A stretch of 12,789 bases of DNA from CAZALT01 sp964485515 (GTDB lineage: Bacteria > Actinomycetota > Acidimicrobiia > Acidimicrobiales > Acidimicrobilacustridaceae), in NCBI GenBank assembly GCA_964485515.1, contig CAZALT010000098.1, positions 1 through 12,789 of the forward strand, read 5' to 3'. Made by a program: the position numbers and the translations under genes. This document shows, piece by piece, positions 11,328 to 12,789 of this stretch. The stretch's first letter is position 1. Each line of letters opens with the position of its first letter. The notes under the pieces are model-generated. The model ran no database searches. It had not been told where the DNA came from and worked only from the letters and a program-made list of their open reading frames with translations.

Positions 11328-12789
11328 ATGTCCGAGAGCGAGAGCCCCGCCATCCCCGCGCCGACCCCGGAGACCGATCGCCGGCCGCGAACCAACAAGG
11401 ACTGGTGGCCCGAGCAGGTCGACCTCTCGGTCCTCCACCGCAACTCTCGTCAGAGCGATCCGCTCGACCCGGACTTCGACTACGCCACCGCGTTCGCAGA
11501 GCTCGACGTCGAGGCGCTCAAAGCCGATGTCGTCGCCCTCATGACCGACTCGCAGGACTGGTGGCCGGCCGACTTCGGTCACTACGGCGGGCTGTTCATC
11601 CGCATGAGCTGGCACGCAGCGGGCACCTACCGCATCTCGGACGGTCGCGGCGGTGGTGGTGAGGGCGCCCAGCGCTTCGCCCCGCTCAACAGCTGGCCCG
11701 ACAACGTCAACCTGGACAAGGCCCGTCGTCTGCTGTGGCCGGTCAAGCAGAAGTACGGCCAGAAGATCTCCTGGGCCGACCTGCTCGTGTTCGCCGGCAA
11801 CTGCGCACTCGAGTCCATGGGGTTCGAGACCTTCGGGTTCGCGTTCGGCCGTCCCGACATCTGGGAGCCCGACGAGATGATGTGGGGGCTCGAGGACGAG
11901 TGGCTCGGCGACGAGCGCTACAGCGGCGACCGCGAGCTGTCCGACCCGCTCGGCGCCGTGCAGATGGGCCTCATCTACGTCAACCCGGAGGGCCCGAACG
12001 GCGAGCCGAGCGCGCTCAAGGCGGCCATCGACATCCGCGAGACGTTCGGCCGCATGGCGATGAACGACGAGGAGACCGTCGCCCTCATCGCCGGTGGCCA
12101 CACCTTCGGCAAGACCCACGGTGCCGGTGACGCCGACCTGGTCGGCCCCGAGCCCGAAGGCTGTCCGATCTTCCAGCAGGGCCTCGGCTGGAAGAGCTCG
12201 TTCGGCACCGGCAAGGGCGACGACGCGATCAGCAGCGGGCTGGAGGGTACCTGGACACCGACCCCCACCCAGTGGGACAACAGCTTCTTCGAGACGCTGT
12301 TCGGCTTCGACTGGGACCTGGTCAAGAGTCCGGCCGGCGCGTGGCAGTGGATCCCCACCGATCCGGCGGCCGCCGAGCTGGTGGTGGGACCGCACGACCC
12401 GTCGCGGCGCCGCCCGCCGGTCATGCTCACCACCGACCTCGCGCTGCGGATGGACCCGATCTACGGGCCGATCTCGCGGCGGTTCCTCGAGAACCCCGAC
12501 GAGTTCGCCGAGGCCTTCGCCAAGGCCTGGTACAAGCTGCTGCACCGCGACATGGGTCCGGTGTCGCGCTACCTGGGTCCGTGGATCCCCGAGGTCCAGC
12601 TGTGGCAGGACCCGGTGCCCGCCGTCGAGGGCCCGCTCGTGAGCGATGCCGATGTTGCCGCGCTGAAGGAGAAGGTGCTCGGCTCGGGGCTGTCGGTCTC
12701 GCAACTCGTGTCCACCGCGTGGGCGTCGGCCGCGAGCTTCCGCGGCACCGACAAGCGGGGCGGCGCCAACGGTGCCCGCATCCGGCTGG
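11328..12789 (+). CDS. katG: Catalase-peroxidase KatG (3' end beyond window)
   Basis: 487 codons are visible of a protein usually about 740 aa. The ATG is preceded by an ideal AGGAGG (11316-11321) at 6-nt spacing. The enzyme is a cytoplasmic haem enzyme that removes hydrogen peroxide and has broad peroxidase activity. The N-terminal haem domain is complete in its key residues: distal Arg92, Trp95 and His96 in RMSWHAAGTYR, Tyr217 in GLIYVNPEG, Met243 in GRMAMNDEE, and proximal His258 in GGHTFGKTHGAG. Trp95, Tyr217 and Met243 would form the Met-Tyr-Trp crosslink needed for catalase activity. Numbering runs exactly 12 below that of M. tuberculosis KatG, and the residue equivalent to its Ser315 is Ser303. 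The visible end, RGGANGARIRL, is just inside the second half. Regulation is unseen because the upstream region is lost in the gap. Confidence 0.98.
   Translation, partial: MSESESPAIPAPTPETDRRPRTNKDWWPEQVDLSVLHRNSRQSDPLDPDFDYATAFAELDVEALKADVVALMTDSQDWWPADFGHYGGLFIRMSWHAAGTYRISDGRGGGGEGAQRFAPLNSWPDNVNLDKARRLLWPVKQKYGQKISWADLLVFAGNCALESMGFETFGFAFGRPDIWEPDEMMWGLEDEWLGDERYSGDRELSDPLGAVQMGLIYVNPEGPNGEPSALKAAIDIRETFGRMAMNDEETVALIAGGHTFGKTHGAGDADLVGPEPEGCPIFQQGLGWKSSFGTGKGDDAISSGLEGTWTPTPTQWDNSFFETLFGFDWDLVKSPAGAWQWIPTDPAAAELVVGPHDPSRRRPPVMLTTDLALRMDPIYGPISRRFLENPDEFAEAFAKAWYKLLHRDMGPVSRYLGPWIPEVQLWQDPVPAVEGPLVSDADVAALKEKVLGSGLSVSQLVSTAWASAASFRGTDKRGGANGARIRL

Noticed and set aside
11272..12704. Long minus-strand open frame running from katG through the N gap into the LLM gene
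   Set aside because: It is antisense to katG, whose haem-site residues are all conserved on the plus strand, and it depends on translating Ns.
1..12789. tRNA, rRNA, CRISPR, insertion sequence or phage genes
   Set aside because: I saw no cloverleaf-like sequence, rRNA core, repeat-spacer pattern, transposase or integrase motif in the readable bases.

Overview
The window is a GC-rich scaffold piece from an actinomycetote. Dense GTG/ATG gene starts with 1-4 nt stop/start overlaps, an Rv3520c-like F420-type oxidoreductase, a DUF427 protein, a FadE28/29-like dehydrogenase pair and a mycobacterial-type KatG all point there. I suspect an uncultured Acidimicrobiia-like lineage, but the class is inference. 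Two runs of exactly 100 N (5055-5154 and 11172-11271) show it is a draft scaffold. The first gap is flanked by an exact 55-bp duplication and is almost certainly an unmerged contig overlap rather than missing DNA.

Layout. Positions 1-1668 (minus strand): a TesB-like double-hotdog protein, overlapped by 4 nt with a downstream DUF427 protein that runs off the left edge. Positions 1810-2949 (plus): an APH/EcKinase-type small-molecule kinase. Positions 3088-4098: an F420-type luciferase-like oxidoreductase. Positions 4189-4884: a TetR regulator. Positions 5202-9538: a tight four-gene operon with a short acyl-CoA dehydrogenase lacking a visible catalytic Glu, a full-length dehydrogenase with one (Glu250), a SnoaL/NTF2-fold protein, and an acyl-CoA ligase closely resembling mycobacterial FadD3. 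Positions 9553-10253 (minus): a Phd/YefM-VapC toxin-antitoxin pair with two TGTRGCTACA operator boxes. Positions 10287-11171 (minus): a second luciferase-like oxidoreductase, cut by the second gap. Position 11328 to the right edge: the first 487 codons of katG.

How it works together. The genes from 1810 to 9538 look like one catabolic locus. A ligase activates a carboxylic acid to its CoA ester, a heteromeric dehydrogenase desaturates it, a SnoaL-fold enzyme may hydrate, dehydrate or isomerise it, and an F420-type oxidoreductase, a kinase and a thioesterase-like protein act around it. Three members resemble genes of mycobacterial sterol breakdown (FadE28/FadE29, FadD3, Rv3520c), so a steroid or polycyclic terpenoid substrate is the best guess.

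The most interesting regulatory signal is a 16-bp palindrome, TTGAC-N6-GTCAA. It is perfect in front of the dehydrogenase operon, near-perfect in front of the oxidoreductase and degenerate in the divergent thioesterase/kinase gap. In the first two cases it sits just downstream of a plausible sigma-70 -10 box. It is probably the operator of the TetR protein encoded between those targets, which would make this a small local regulon.
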